Positions 16,423 through 24,554 of a DNA stretch of 45,870 nucleotides are shown piece by piece; the stretch's first letter is position 1; every line of letters starts with the position of its first letter. Where the stretch lies: positions 1-45,870 of the forward strand of contig JAJEDE010000004.1 of NCBI GenBank assembly GCA_022821645.1, read 5' to 3'. The DNA is from Chloroflexota bacterium. GTDB lineage: Bacteria; Chloroflexota; UBA11872. Position numbers and translations under genes: made by a program. The notes below the pieces were generated by a model. That model did no database searches. It saw only the letters and a list, made by a program, of their open reading frames with translations, and had not been told where the DNA came from.

Positions 16423-17874
16423 CTAAGCCGTGGTGTCGGGCTCGCTGATTGACTCGATCGTCTTGGTTTCAGCATTGTCGGGCGGTCGACCAGCGGGTAG
16501 GCGGATCTCAATCTCGGCGCCGCCAAGTTCGGCACGGCGGGCTTCCACGCTGCCGCCGTGCGTTTCGGCAACACTCTGGACGATGGTGAGGCCAAGGCCG
16601 GTGCCGCCGTCGGCGCGCGAACGTGCCGGATCGACTCGATAAAACCGTTCAAAGATGTGGGGGAGATGTTGATCGGGAATCCCCGGCCCGTCGTCGCTGA
16701 CCACCAGGGCGACAGTACGATCGCGCTCGATAAGCCTGACCTGAATCACGCCATTGCCGGCGGTGGCCGTGAGGGCATTCTGGACAAGGTTGCGAAGCGC
16801 GCGTTCGAGCTTGTCGGCATCGGCGAAGACCCAGGCGGTGTCGGGACCGGAAAGTGTGACTGAACGCTCGCCGGCAACCGGACCAAGATCGGTGAGCACG
16901 CGGACGACCAGCGGGCGCAGATTCACGGGCTGAAACTTCAATTCGCCCGGGGCATCCAACTCGGCGACAGCTAGCAGGTCATTGACAATCCGCTGCATGC
17001 GGTCAGCTTCGCGGGTGATTGCCGCGGTGGAGGCGGTGTCTGAACCCTCCGGGTCTCGGCCTAGAAGCTCAGCATTTCCACGGATGACGGTGAGCGGGGT
17101 CTTGAGTTCGTGAGAAGCGTCGCCTACGAAGCGACGTTGAGCCTCCACGCTCTCTTCGATGTGATCGAGCATTCGATTGAACGTGCGGCCCAGGGCGCTC
17201 AAGTCATCCTTGCCAGCGCCAACACTGATTCGCCGGCTCAGGTCCCCCTGGAGATAAATGGCTTCGGCGGTACGGGTGATGTCGGCCACGGGGTTGACGG
17301 CGGTTCGGGTGAGGTAGAGCGCACTGAGCGAGGCGACGACAAACACAACGGCAGCGCCGCCGATAAGGAGATTGCGCGACCGTTCGGTGGTGCTATCGGC
17401 AAGCTGGAGCGACTGCGCGCTTTGAAGCACCCCCACGAGTTCTTCACCGCGCTCGATGGGAACGCTGAGCAGGCGCAAGCGGAATCTCTCTGCGACGTTG
17501 ATGGTCTCGAGAGATTCCTGACGGGTTTCGATCACGCGCCTGGCGCCGTCGGTTACGGGCAGCGATTGGCCGCGGAGGTTGACGGAGGCGACGACCGGGT
17601 GGCCAAGGGGATCAAGCACCTGAAGGTAAACCTCGCGTTCGCGCAACTCGTCAACGGGAAGTTCGATCAGCATGCCCACTTCGGGTCGAACGCCTGTCAA
17701 TCCGCCACTGACCTGCGCAATGCGTACGACTTCTCGCGCCCGGGCCCGCAGGGTCTCGTCGACTTCGCTATCAACGTGGGCCATGAGCAGGAGTTGCAGC
17801 CCGATCCCAAACACGGTGACCGTGGCCGCAATCGACGCGAGGTACAGGAGGCGAAGCTTGATGCGAATGCTCAC
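16423..17874 (-). CDS. Sensor histidine kinase (HAMP, HisKA, HATPase)
   Basis: The 483-residue protein has two membrane helices (about 8-31 and 170-192) enclosing an extracytoplasmic sensor region. It continues with a HAMP domain and a phosphoacceptor H-box GDASHELKTPLTVIRGN. The ATP-binding boxes are N (NLVQNALTATAGN), G1 (VVSDDGPGIPD), F (FERFYRVD) and G2 (GGTGLGLTIV). The domain order matches EnvZ/MprB-type kinases. It starts at GTG 17874, whose bases overlap the regulator stop (GTGA), so it is co-translated with the OmpR-type regulator. The stimulus is unknown. Confidence 0.95.
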   Translation of the reverse strand: MSIRIKLRLLYLASIAATVTVFGIGLQLLLMAHVDSEVDETLRARAREVVRIAQVSGGLTGVRPEVGMLIELPVDELREREVYLQVLDPLGHPVVASVNLRGQSLPVTDGARRVIETRQESLETINVAERFRLRLLSVPIERGEELVGVLQSAQSLQLADSTTERSRNLLIGGAAVVFVVASLSALYLTRTAVNPVADITRTAEAIYLQGDLSRRISVGAGKDDLSALGRTFNRMLDHIEESVEAQRRFVGDASHELKTPLTVIRGNAELLGRDPEGSDTASTAAITREADRMQRIVNDLLAVAELDAPGELKFQPVNLRPLVVRVLTDLGPVAGERSVTLSGPDTAWVFADADKLERALRNLVQNALTATAGNGVIQVRLIERDRTVALVVSDDGPGIPDQHLPHIFERFYRVDPARSRADGGTGLGLTIVQSVAETHGGSVEARRAELGGAEIEIRLPAGRPPDNAETKTIESISEPDTTA

Positions 17875-18572
17875 GCGGCGCCCTTACGCAGCACGTAGCC
17901 GGCGCCACGAACAGTCCAGATGAGTCGGGGATGGCCGTCAGCCTCGAGCTTTCGTCGCAGATATCCGACGTAAACGTCCACGATGTTGGAAATCGTGTCC
18001 GGGGCGAATCCCCACGCGGCTTCGAGGAGTCGTTCGCGGGAGAGCACACGTCTGGGTTCGCCCATAAAGACGCGCAGAAGGTCAAACTCGGTGGCCGTCA
18101 GGGGAACGACGGCGCCGGCGCGGGTCACCTGGCGAGCAGCTTCATCGAGTTGGAGGTCGGCAAAGACGAGCCGGTCGGACTCGGGCGTGCCCGGCCGACG
18201 AAGAAGCGCGCGGAGGCGGGCAACGAGTTCGTCAAAAGCAAAGGGCTTGGGGAGGTAGTCGTCCCCGCCGGCATCCAGGCCGGCGATGCGGTCGCGGACG
18301 CGCTCACGCGCGCTGAGGAAGAGCACGGGGATGTCGCTGAATTCGCGAATGCGCTGAATGACTGCCAGTCCGTCAAGTCCGGGCATCATGACGTCAAGCA
18401 CGACGACATCGGTGGCGTACTGCGCCAACGCGGCAAGCGCGGCCTCACCGTCGGACGCCACGCGCACGTCGAACCCTGCGATCTTGAGGCCTCGGTCCAG
18501 GAGGTCCAGGATCTCAGGATCGTCGTCGACGGCAAGCACGCGCGGCTTGTCGGTGGGCTGGATTGGCACCAT
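17871..18572 (-). CDS. OmpR/PhoB-type response regulator
   Basis: The 233-residue protein has a receiver domain with the acidic pair in LAVDDDPE, phosphoacceptor D60 (VVVLDVMMPGLDG) and the conserved lysine in YLPKPF. A C-terminal winged-helix domain (LTATEFDLLRVF, VDVYVGYLRRKLE, IWTVRGAGYVL) binds DNA. ATG 18572 is chosen because the receiver starts right after it; upstream in-frame sequence overlaps the divergent lipoprotein and has no similarity to the family. A TACGCT hexamer 6 bases upstream could be its -10. It is the first gene of the regulator-kinase operon. Confidence 0.95.
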   Translation of the reverse strand: MVPIQPTDKPRVLAVDDDPEILDLLDRGLKIAGFDVRVASDGEAALAALAQYATDVVVLDVMMPGLDGLAVIQRIREFSDIPVLFLSARERVRDRIAGLDAGGDDYLPKPFAFDELVARLRALLRRPGTPESDRLVFADLQLDEAARQVTRAGAVVPLTATEFDLLRVFMGEPRRVLSRERLLEAAWGFAPDTISNIVDVYVGYLRRKLEADGHPRLIWTVRGAGYVLRKGAA

Positions 18573-18627
18573 GTCGGGAGCGTACACGCGGCAGCGACCG
18601 GTTTTCGCGGTAGATTGAACATTGCAG

Positions 18628-19140
18628 ATGCCTGCGAGACCTACAGCCTCAACCTTTGCGAGCTTGCGCCCGCTCCTGCTGGCGGCGTGCGCCATGCTGG
18701 CCCTGGTGTTTGGCGCTTGTGGGCCGGAAGACCCCGAAACCGACGAGCCGTTGGTGCTGGACCTGGACGACAAGCCGCGCGTGACGATCGTGGCCGACAT
18801 TGGTACGTCGGAGATCCCAGGCGTGGGCTTGCAGCAGATTTGGGTAACCGAGTCCTCCGGCTGGGATCCGTGCCCGGAGATGCTGGGCACCGAGTTTCCG
18901 CCGGATACGTGCTGGATCCGGGTTCTCATCGGCGAGACCCCGGTGGCGGTGCTGCTGCCGGAGCCTAACGGGACGCTGGGGCCGTACCCGATTCCAGTGC
19001 ACTTTGACGTGTTCGGATTCGAGCCTGGCGAGTACCAGTTGTGGCTGATCCAGGTGGGGCGGTTGGAAGTCCGGCACACCGAAGGCGCGACCGTCCGGAT
19101 CGAACCCGCGCCTCAGGAAACCCCAACCCCGTCGTCCTAG
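18628..19140 (+). CDS. Predicted lipoprotein
   Basis: The 170-residue protein has a basic N-terminus, a hydrophobic stretch (LLLAACAMLALVFGA) and a cysteine at residue 31 that fits a slightly irregular lipobox (FGAC). The mature part is acidic at first, then beta-rich (RVTIVADIG, VHFDVFGFEPGEYQLWLIQVG), suggesting an immunoglobulin-like or other beta-sandwich fold. It ends in a Pro/Thr-rich tail. It is transcribed divergently from the two-component operon with 55 bases between starts, so it may be a target of that system. TAGATT at 18611-18616 could be its -10. Confidence 0.7.
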   Translation: MPARPTASTFASLRPLLLAACAMLALVFGACGPEDPETDEPLVLDLDDKPRVTIVADIGTSEIPGVGLQQIWVTESSGWDPCPEMLGTEFPPDTCWIRVLIGETPVAVLLPEPNGTLGPYPIPVHFDVFGFEPGEYQLWLIQVGRLEVRHTEGATVRIEPAPQETPTPSS

Positions 19141-19384
19141 ACCGGCGCTTCTTGTGAAACGTGCGTTTCCTCGCGTAGTCCAGGCTGTCGTTCGCGCCGG
19201 CGGACCCGGACTGTCGGATGTCTTGGGAGGGATCCCAAGTACGGTCCCGTCACGCAGGGTCGGGAAGAGCGCCTGTTCCGCCGGGGTACGACGACCTTGT
19301 AGTCGCAAGATAGGCAGAAACAGGAAGCCAGCTTGGCCCGGGAGGCCGAGTAGTCGATGAAGTCGTCCCCGGGGTCTGTCGCCT
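19141..19384. other. Gap between convergent lipoprotein genes, nothing recognised
   Basis: This 244-base stretch separates two convergent genes. It contains short dyads such as GAAACGTGCGTTTC (19156-19169). Frames on both strands are open for short distances but none resembles a known protein. I looked for tRNA, 6S, RNase P and riboswitch signatures and found none. Confidence 0.5.
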
Positions 19385-20245
19385 TCAGCCGCGCGGGATT
19401 TCAGAGACCAAGACTGCGGAGGCAAGCGCGATATCGTCCAGCAGTCCCGCCGTTGACTCCTGATCGACGCGCGCGAGTTGCAGGATCAGCACCAGGATGT
19501 CGTCCTGCTCGGCAACAAGCAGACGGGCTTCGAAGGCGTCGGTTCCGCTGACTACACGCGTGCGGGCGGCGGCGGAGCGCTCCCCGACCGGTGGCGGCTC
19601 TTGAACGACCAAGGCAACCACAGCGGCTGGGCGATCCTCGGATTGAAACCCCTCGGCAAGACCGCTGGCCACGGTTTCCAAGAAAGGCCCCGGCGCGTCG
19701 AGCAGATTGTCCGCCAGGAACTGCTCGGCGCTTGAGGCCGTCTGACCGACGAACAGCAAGGCGACCAGGAACGGATCGAGTCGGCGAATAAGGAGCGGGT
19801 CGAGAAACTGACCTTGCAGGCCATAGGTGGCCGCAGTGATGCCTTCATCGGCGCCGGCAATGACGGGCAGGCCGAGACGCTCGGAGAGGATCGCTGGGTC
19901 AGGCAACCGCGCCTGTAATTCCTCCGTGGAATAGCGGGCCAACTCCTCGGGTGAGGCCGTGGGCGGCGGCGGAGTCGGGCTGGCCTCCGTTTCGACGATG
20001 GCGGTTGATGGCGGAGTCGCCACCGCCGCCACGGTCGGCGTGTGGGTCGGCGTGAGGGTCGGGGTGGGCGTGGGCCGCGGCGTGGCCGTGGCGAACGGGA
20101 TGGGCGTCCAGGTGGGTGACGGCGAGGGCGTCGGCGTTGCGACGGGCGTAGGGACCCGTGGCGCGCCGCAGGTGGCAGCGGCCAGCGCCACCCCAAGGAC
20201 AAGCACGAACGTCGTACGTGCGAGCCGCGCTCCAGGCGTGTTCAC
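19385..20245 (-). CDS. Predicted lipoprotein with Thr/Pro-rich linker
   Basis: The 286-residue protein starts at GTG 20245. It has a signal segment TTFVLVLGVALAAATC with the lipidation cysteine at residue 27. A TPTP/SPTP-rich linker follows (about 31-95), as in many surface lipoproteins that must span a cell envelope. The C-terminal 180 residues form a mixed alpha/beta domain without a match I recognise. The GTG overlaps the stop of the aminopeptidase gene (GTGA), so the two are probably co-translated. Confidence 0.72.
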   Translation of the reverse strand: MNTPGARLARTTFVLVLGVALAAATCGAPRVPTPVATPTPSPSPTWTPIPFATATPRPTPTPTLTPTHTPTVAAVATPPSTAIVETEASPTPPPPTASPEELARYSTEELQARLPDPAILSERLGLPVIAGADEGITAATYGLQGQFLDPLLIRRLDPFLVALLFVGQTASSAEQFLADNLLDAPGPFLETVASGLAEGFQSEDRPAAVVALVVQEPPPVGERSAAARTRVVSGTDAFEARLLVAEQDDILVLILQLARVDQESTAGLLDDIALASAVLVSEIPRG

Positions 20246-21255
20246 ACCGAGAGTCGTCCATCCTCGATGAGCAGCGATGTGTCGCCGGCCAGAATCGTGG
20301 GCTGGCTGATCACGCCGTCGCTGTGGAACGGCACGTCGGTGGCACCCCCGATGTGGAGGCTGTTGCCCAGGGCGACATGGGCGGTGCCTACGACCTTTTC
20401 GCATTCGAGGACGTTGCCGCTGATGCGGGTGGCGGGGTTGGTGCCGATGCCGAGCTCGGCGATGTTGCGCGCGTCGTCGCCAAGACGGTCAAAGACCGCC
20501 TGCAGATCCTCGGCGCCGGGACCGCTAACGCTCTGTGCCAGGCCGTCGCGTACTTCGATCACCATCGGCGCGTCGGATACGGCATCGTCCGGATCGTCGA
20601 CGGGCAGCGCGGCGTCAAAGACGAGGGTGCCATGGGCGCGGGCCTCGAGCGGTGCGATGAAGGCCTCGCCGGCCGGCAGGTTGCCGAAGGCGCCTGCAGC
20701 GGTGAAAACTCCGGTGTCGGCAAACCCCGTGCGTCCGTTGAGGTCCAGGTGTAGGTCGGTGCCTCCCGGCGCGGTCAGATGGACGGAGTCCGCGGCGGTC
20801 AGTAGCGCCGCCAGCGCTTCGGACGTTCGCGCGATGCCGTCGTAGTCCACACGCAGCGTGCGCATCGCCATTTCGTAGGTGATTGAGGGCATGCTGGCGA
20901 CGCGCGCGCCGGCGGCGCTGGCGTTCTGGCGCGCGTGTGTGTGGCTGAGAGACTTGCTGGTTGGGAGGAAACACACATCAGCCGCGGCCATGGCCGCCGC
21001 CACTCGTGCTGGCGGTTCGCTGCCATGATCGGGCGCCTCGGGCATGATCAGTAACTGGACCGTTCGGGTGGCGCGAAGGGCCCCGCGGGCAAAAAGCTCG
21101 CCCAATGAACGCTTTGGGGGGTCGGTAACCACAAGCACGCGTTCGCCGGCTTGCACACCGAGCGACTGTTGCATGACGGCGTCCAGCATTTGCTCTTCGC
21201 CTGCGTCAAGCGCGCGTGGCGAAATGGCGTCCGGCCCTATCTCAATCACGGCCAT
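20242..21255 (-). CDS. M29-type aminopeptidase (AmpS/PepS-like)
   Basis: The 337-residue protein resembles metalloaminopeptidases of family M29. The expected metal ligands appear in order: E197 (NLPAGEAFI), E267 (AELGIGTNP), H293 (GTAHVALG), and H311 with D313 (PFHSDGV). The GIGTNP...NVLECEKVVGTAHVALG region is the family signature. It would release N-terminal residues from peptides in the cytoplasm; no signal peptide is seen. It is shorter than the roughly 400-residue classical members, mostly in the N-terminal part. It is translationally coupled to the downstream lipoprotein. Confidence 0.85.
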   Translation of the reverse strand: MAVIEIGPDAISPRALDAGEEQMLDAVMQQSLGVQAGERVLVVTDPPKRSLGELFARGALRATRTVQLLIMPEAPDHGSEPPARVAAAMAAADVCFLPTSKSLSHTHARQNASAAGARVASMPSITYEMAMRTLRVDYDGIARTSEALAALLTAADSVHLTAPGGTDLHLDLNGRTGFADTGVFTAAGAFGNLPAGEAFIAPLEARAHGTLVFDAALPVDDPDDAVSDAPMVIEVRDGLAQSVSGPGAEDLQAVFDRLGDDARNIAELGIGTNPATRISGNVLECEKVVGTAHVALGNSLHIGGATDVPFHSDGVISQPTILAGDTSLLIEDGRLSV

Positions 21256-21354
21256 GCGAGAGATTCCTCACGTTGCGTGTTAGCGCAGTGTGACATCGTG
21301 TAGGGCACTGATCGCCCGGCGTGCTCGAAGCGGGCCGGGCGAGGGGAGCGGCTG

Positions 21355-22356
21355 ATGGGTTCCGTCTACCAGGGTATGCACCGAGAACGACCGCCGGGGC
21401 GTCTGGCCTACGTGCCGCGACGACCCAGGAACATTGGTCGACTCCTGCTGCGCCTCGGGATAGGGGCGGTGGCCCTCGGGGTGCTGGCGTTCTTGGTTCT
21501 GTCGGGTCTGACCGCTTGGTATCTCACGCATCCGCCGCAAGCCAATGATGCGACAACGCGGCTTGATTACGACGTTGGCTGGGTCCGGCTGAACGTGCCG
21601 ACGCGCGACGGGGCCAGCCTGGCGGCCTGGTACGGCCCAGTGATCGAACCGGCCGGGACAGTGATCGTGACGCACGGGATTGCAAGCACGCACCGGGACA
21701 TGGTGGGCAAGGGCAACATGCTACGACGGCTGGGATTCAATACGTTCGTCTTTGATTTCAGGGGCCACGGGCTCAGCGATCCGGGCGTGGTGACGCTTGG
21801 GGCGCGCGAAGTCGACGATCTGATTGACGCCGTGGACATCGTGGTTGGCCTGCCCGGGGTTGATCCTCAGCGGGTGGCGGTGATCGGGGACTCAATGGGC
21901 GGAGCGGCGGCGATCATGGCCGCGGCGCGCGATCCCCGGATCGCGGCAGTTGTGGCCGAGTCGTCCTACGCGCGGCTGCTGGAAACCACGGACGATTCGT
22001 TCCAGGCGTTCCTGGGAGTTCCGGCGTTCCCCTTTGCCGGCCCGGTGCAGTTGATGGCCCGGCTGTTCAGCGGGGTCGATCCGGGGCAGGTAAACCCCGC
22101 GGACGACATTGGCCGCATCAGTCCACGACCGGTCTTCATCATCCACGGGCAGGCCGACCGGTATGTGCCGACGGAAGTTGGTCAGGAACTCTACGAGGCC
22201 GCGAGCGAGCCGCGGGTGCTGTGGCAGCCGCCCCGAGTTGGCCACGTGGGCGCGTTTCCGCAACGACTGGGCGAGTACGCGGTGCGTGTGAATGGGTTTC
22301 TGCGACAGGCGCTAGGTCGACCGAATCCGAGCGCACCAGCAGCGGCGAACGTTTGA
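21355..22356 (+). CDS. Membrane-anchored alpha/beta hydrolase
   Basis: The 333-residue protein has an N-terminal transmembrane helix (about 33-57), then a serine hydrolase domain. The nucleophile elbow is GDSMGG with S180, the acid is D268 (HGQADRYVP) and the histidine is H297 (RVGHVGAF). HGIAS supplies the oxyanion-hole region. The fold and the FDFRGHGLSD motif place it among the BAAT/serine-peptidase-like (YfhR/ABHD13) hydrolases. The substrate is unknown. GAGGGGAGCGGCTG precedes ATG 21355, a good ribosome-binding site. Confidence 0.9.
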   Translation: MGSVYQGMHRERPPGRLAYVPRRPRNIGRLLLRLGIGAVALGVLAFLVLSGLTAWYLTHPPQANDATTRLDYDVGWVRLNVPTRDGASLAAWYGPVIEPAGTVIVTHGIASTHRDMVGKGNMLRRLGFNTFVFDFRGHGLSDPGVVTLGAREVDDLIDAVDIVVGLPGVDPQRVAVIGDSMGGAAAIMAAARDPRIAAVVAESSYARLLETTDDSFQAFLGVPAFPFAGPVQLMARLFSGVDPGQVNPADDIGRISPRPVFIIHGQADRYVPTEVGQELYEAASEPRVLWQPPRVGHVGAFPQRLGEYAVRVNGFLRQALGRPNPSAPAAANV

Positions 22357-22361
22357 GGTGG

Positions 22362-22370
22362 TGCTAACAT
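22362..22370 (+). promoter_or_regulatory. Candidate extended -10 upstream of the cytochrome c gene
   Basis: The bases TGC-TAACAT match the TGnTAnnnT extended -10 pattern and lie 42 bases before GTG 22413. The same TGC-TAnnnT arrangement recurs before rpmH and the secreted protein gene at 34106. Confidence 0.35.
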
Positions 22371-22412
22371 CGCGCGGCTTCCGCCCGGTGCGGAACGCGC
22401 TGGGGTGTAAGT

Positions 22413-22970
22413 GTGGAACGTAGCGGCTCGGCTGTCACCGATACCACCATTGTGATCTTGGTCCTGCTACTCGGCGGGATGTTCTGGTTGTTTACCTGGC
22501 TTCCATCCTTGGGACTGCGTCAGGAAATCGAAGAGTGGATCGTCCCTGGACAGTTCGAAGTCCAGGAGAATCCGCTGCCGCTGACCGAGGACGTGCTGGT
22601 TCGGGCTCACTACCAGTACCGGTTCACCTGCGCGAAGTGTCACGGTCACCTGGCAGACGGCAACGGTCCGCAGGTGCAGTTGCTGGTGCCGCGCCCGCGC
22701 AACTTCTCGCACCCGGAGGTTCAGAATCAGACGGACGGCGCAATCTTCTACAAGATCTGGGCCGGCCGCGGCGACATGCCGGAGTACGGGTCGCGGACAA
22801 CCGAAGAAGAGATCTGGGAGTTGGTGTGGTACGTGCGGTCGGCGCCGCACATGCCGGGTTTCTACGACGAATCCAACCCTGACGACCTGGTTCTGAATCC
22901 TGGCGTCGTTCCGACGGTGCCACCGGACACGACACTTACGCCGATTCCGCTCATCGCTCCGGACCGGTAG
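22413..22970 (+). CDS. Membrane-anchored c-type cytochrome
   Basis: The 185-residue protein has an uncleaved-looking N-terminal membrane helix (about 12-32), then a monohaem cytochrome c domain. Haem is attached at C73-x2-C76-H77 (FTCAKCHGHLADGNG). M122 in GRGDMPEYG is the likely sixth ligand. The C-terminus is a Pro/Thr-rich tail. It would carry electrons at the outer face of the cytoplasmic membrane. No oxidase or cytochrome bc genes adjoin it, so its partner is not visible here. Confidence 0.9.
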   Translation: MERSGSAVTDTTIVILVLLLGGMFWLFTWLPSLGLRQEIEEWIVPGQFEVQENPLPLTEDVLVRAHYQYRFTCAKCHGHLADGNGPQVQLLVPRPRNFSHPEVQNQTDGAIFYKIWAGRGDMPEYGSRTTEEEIWELVWYVRSAPHMPGFYDESNPDDLVLNPGVVPTVPPDTTLTPIPLIAPDR

Positions 22971-22993
22971 GCGGCCGGGCGAGGGGGGCGCAG

Positions 22994-24409
22994 GTGGACC
23001 TCGGCAAACTACCCAGCGCTTCGGCAGGGGAGATTGCCGCCTCTGTCGGCGAAGGTCGAATTAGCGCCCGCGAGGTCACGGCGGCGTCGCTGGACCGGAT
23101 TGCCGCCACCGACGGCCACCTGCACGCCTTTCGCCACGTTGACGCCGACGGGGCGCTTGCGACGGCGGCGGCGCTGGATGAGGCGCACGCGAACGGAGAA
23201 ACACCAGGTCCGTTGGCGGGTGTGCCGATCGCGGTGAAGGAGCAGGTGGCAGTGGGCGGTCTGCCCCGCGAGGTTGGGTCACTCTTGATGAAGGGCAACC
23301 GGGAACCGCGCGATGCGCCAACGGTGGCGCGGCTGCGGGCCGCGGGCGCGGTGATCGTGGGCATGACCGCCATGCCGGAGTACGGGCACCTGGCCTTTGG
23401 CCATAGTCCACTCGGTCCGGCGACGCGAAATCCATGGTCGACCGGACATACGCCCGGGGGATCGAGCAGCGGTTCGGCGGCGGCGCTGGCCGCGGGACAG
23501 GTTGCGCTGGCGCTGGGCACGGATGGGGGCGGCTCGATTCGCATTCCGGCCGCGTGCTGCGGGGTAGTGGGCCACAAGCCGACGCTGGGACGGGTACCGC
23601 ACGCGCCGCTGCGGCATGGGTTCGCGCCGATGTCGCACCTGGGGCCGATGGCGCGCTCGGTGGCCGACACGGCGCTGCTCCTGGACGTGATTGCCGCCCA
23701 GGATCACGCGGATCCGGCGTCGCTGCCGACGGAGGGCGTGAGTTACGGGGCGATAGCGAGCCGTCCACCGACGTCCGGACGTATTGCCTGGGCGCCGCAG
23801 TTTGGTCAGGCGGAGGCCGATCCGGAGGTGCTGGGTCCCTGCCGGGCAGCCGTGGCGGCGCTGGCGGACGACGGATTCGAGGTGACGGAGGTCGATCCAT
23901 TCCTGGACGACTGGATCGAGTCGTGGGCGACGCTGTTTGACGTGTCGCTGGCGCTCAACGTGGGCGACCGGCTGGATGAGATGCGGCGCGTTTCGGACGC
24001 GACGCTGGTGGCGCGGGTGGAGCACGGGCACGGGGTCAGCGCGACCGAGTACCTGGCGGCCGAGGCGGACCGACGCGACGTGTGGGCGGCGTTCGAGCGG
24101 CTGTACCAGGACTTTGACGTGGTGATGACGCCGGCGCTGTTGCAGCCGCCGCTGCCGGTGGACCCAGTGACGGGCGTGACGGACGCGCCGGACTCGTGGG
24201 TGGAGCGGTGGTTCCAGCACATGTACCCGTTCAACATGACGGGGCAGCCGGCGGTGAGTATTCCCGCGGGGGTGACGGCGGACGGTTTACCGATTGGCCT
24301 GCAGGTGGTTGGACCGCGGCTGGCCGATGGGGTGACGCTGGGATTCGCCGCGGCGGCGGAGCAGCGCACCGGCTGGGACGCGGCGCTCCCGTCGATTCCG
24401 GCGGCCTGA
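22994..24409 (+). CDS. Amidase-signature family hydrolase
   Basis: The 471-residue protein has the Ser-cisSer-Lys triad of the amidase signature family: K82 (GVPIAVKEQ), the cis-serine near S157 (TPGGSSSGSAAAL) and the nucleophile S181 (GTDGGGSIRIPA). Relatives hydrolyse small amides, including indoleacetamide, nicotinamide or Glu-tRNA in GatA. Without gatB and gatC neighbours, and with a divergent C-terminus, a general amidase is more likely than GatA. The start is GTG 22994 after a GAGGGGGGC purine block, 23 bases after the cytochrome gene. Confidence 0.92.
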   Translation: MDLGKLPSASAGEIAASVGEGRISAREVTAASLDRIAATDGHLHAFRHVDADGALATAAALDEAHANGETPGPLAGVPIAVKEQVAVGGLPREVGSLLMKGNREPRDAPTVARLRAAGAVIVGMTAMPEYGHLAFGHSPLGPATRNPWSTGHTPGGSSSGSAAALAAGQVALALGTDGGGSIRIPAACCGVVGHKPTLGRVPHAPLRHGFAPMSHLGPMARSVADTALLLDVIAAQDHADPASLPTEGVSYGAIASRPPTSGRIAWAPQFGQAEADPEVLGPCRAAVAALADDGFEVTEVDPFLDDWIESWATLFDVSLALNVGDRLDEMRRVSDATLVARVEHGHGVSATEYLAAEADRRDVWAAFERLYQDFDVVMTPALLQPPLPVDPVTGVTDAPDSWVERWFQHMYPFNMTGQPAVSIPAGVTADGLPIGLQVVGPRLADGVTLGFAAAAEQRTGWDAALPSIPAA

Positions 24410-24431
24410 GGGCAGTCGTCGGTTCATCGCC

Positions 24432-24437
24432 TACAAT
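24432..24437 (+). promoter_or_regulatory. Candidate -10 element upstream of citrate synthase
   Basis: TACAAT occurs 22 bases after the amidase stop and 117 bases before the citrate synthase ATG. A good -35 was not found. If used, the transcript would run through the hairpin at 24487-24505. Confidence 0.3.
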
Positions 24438-24486
24438 GGGTATCGGCGCGGTTGCGCGCCATTGCGCCCTCCGCGCCGCAGGCCGC

Positions 24487-24505
24487 CCGGCGCCGCCGGT
24501 TTTTT
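24487..24505 (+). terminator. Hairpin with T-run before citrate synthase
   Basis: CCGGC-GCC-GCCGG is followed directly by TTTTTT, the form of a small intrinsic terminator. It could end the amidase transcript. Because a -10-like element lies upstream of it, it could instead act as an attenuator in a citrate synthase leader. Confidence 0.5.
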
Positions 24506-24554
24506 GGCCTGCCCGAAATTGCGTTGAACTGGCGAGTACCGAGGAGGGACGTTG

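Noticed and set aside
18573..19079. N-terminal extension of about 170 residues on the OmpR-type regulator
   Set aside because: It is antisense to the lipoprotein gene, has no recognisable domain and is Ser/Thr/Gly-rich by composition. The receiver domain begins right after ATG 18572.
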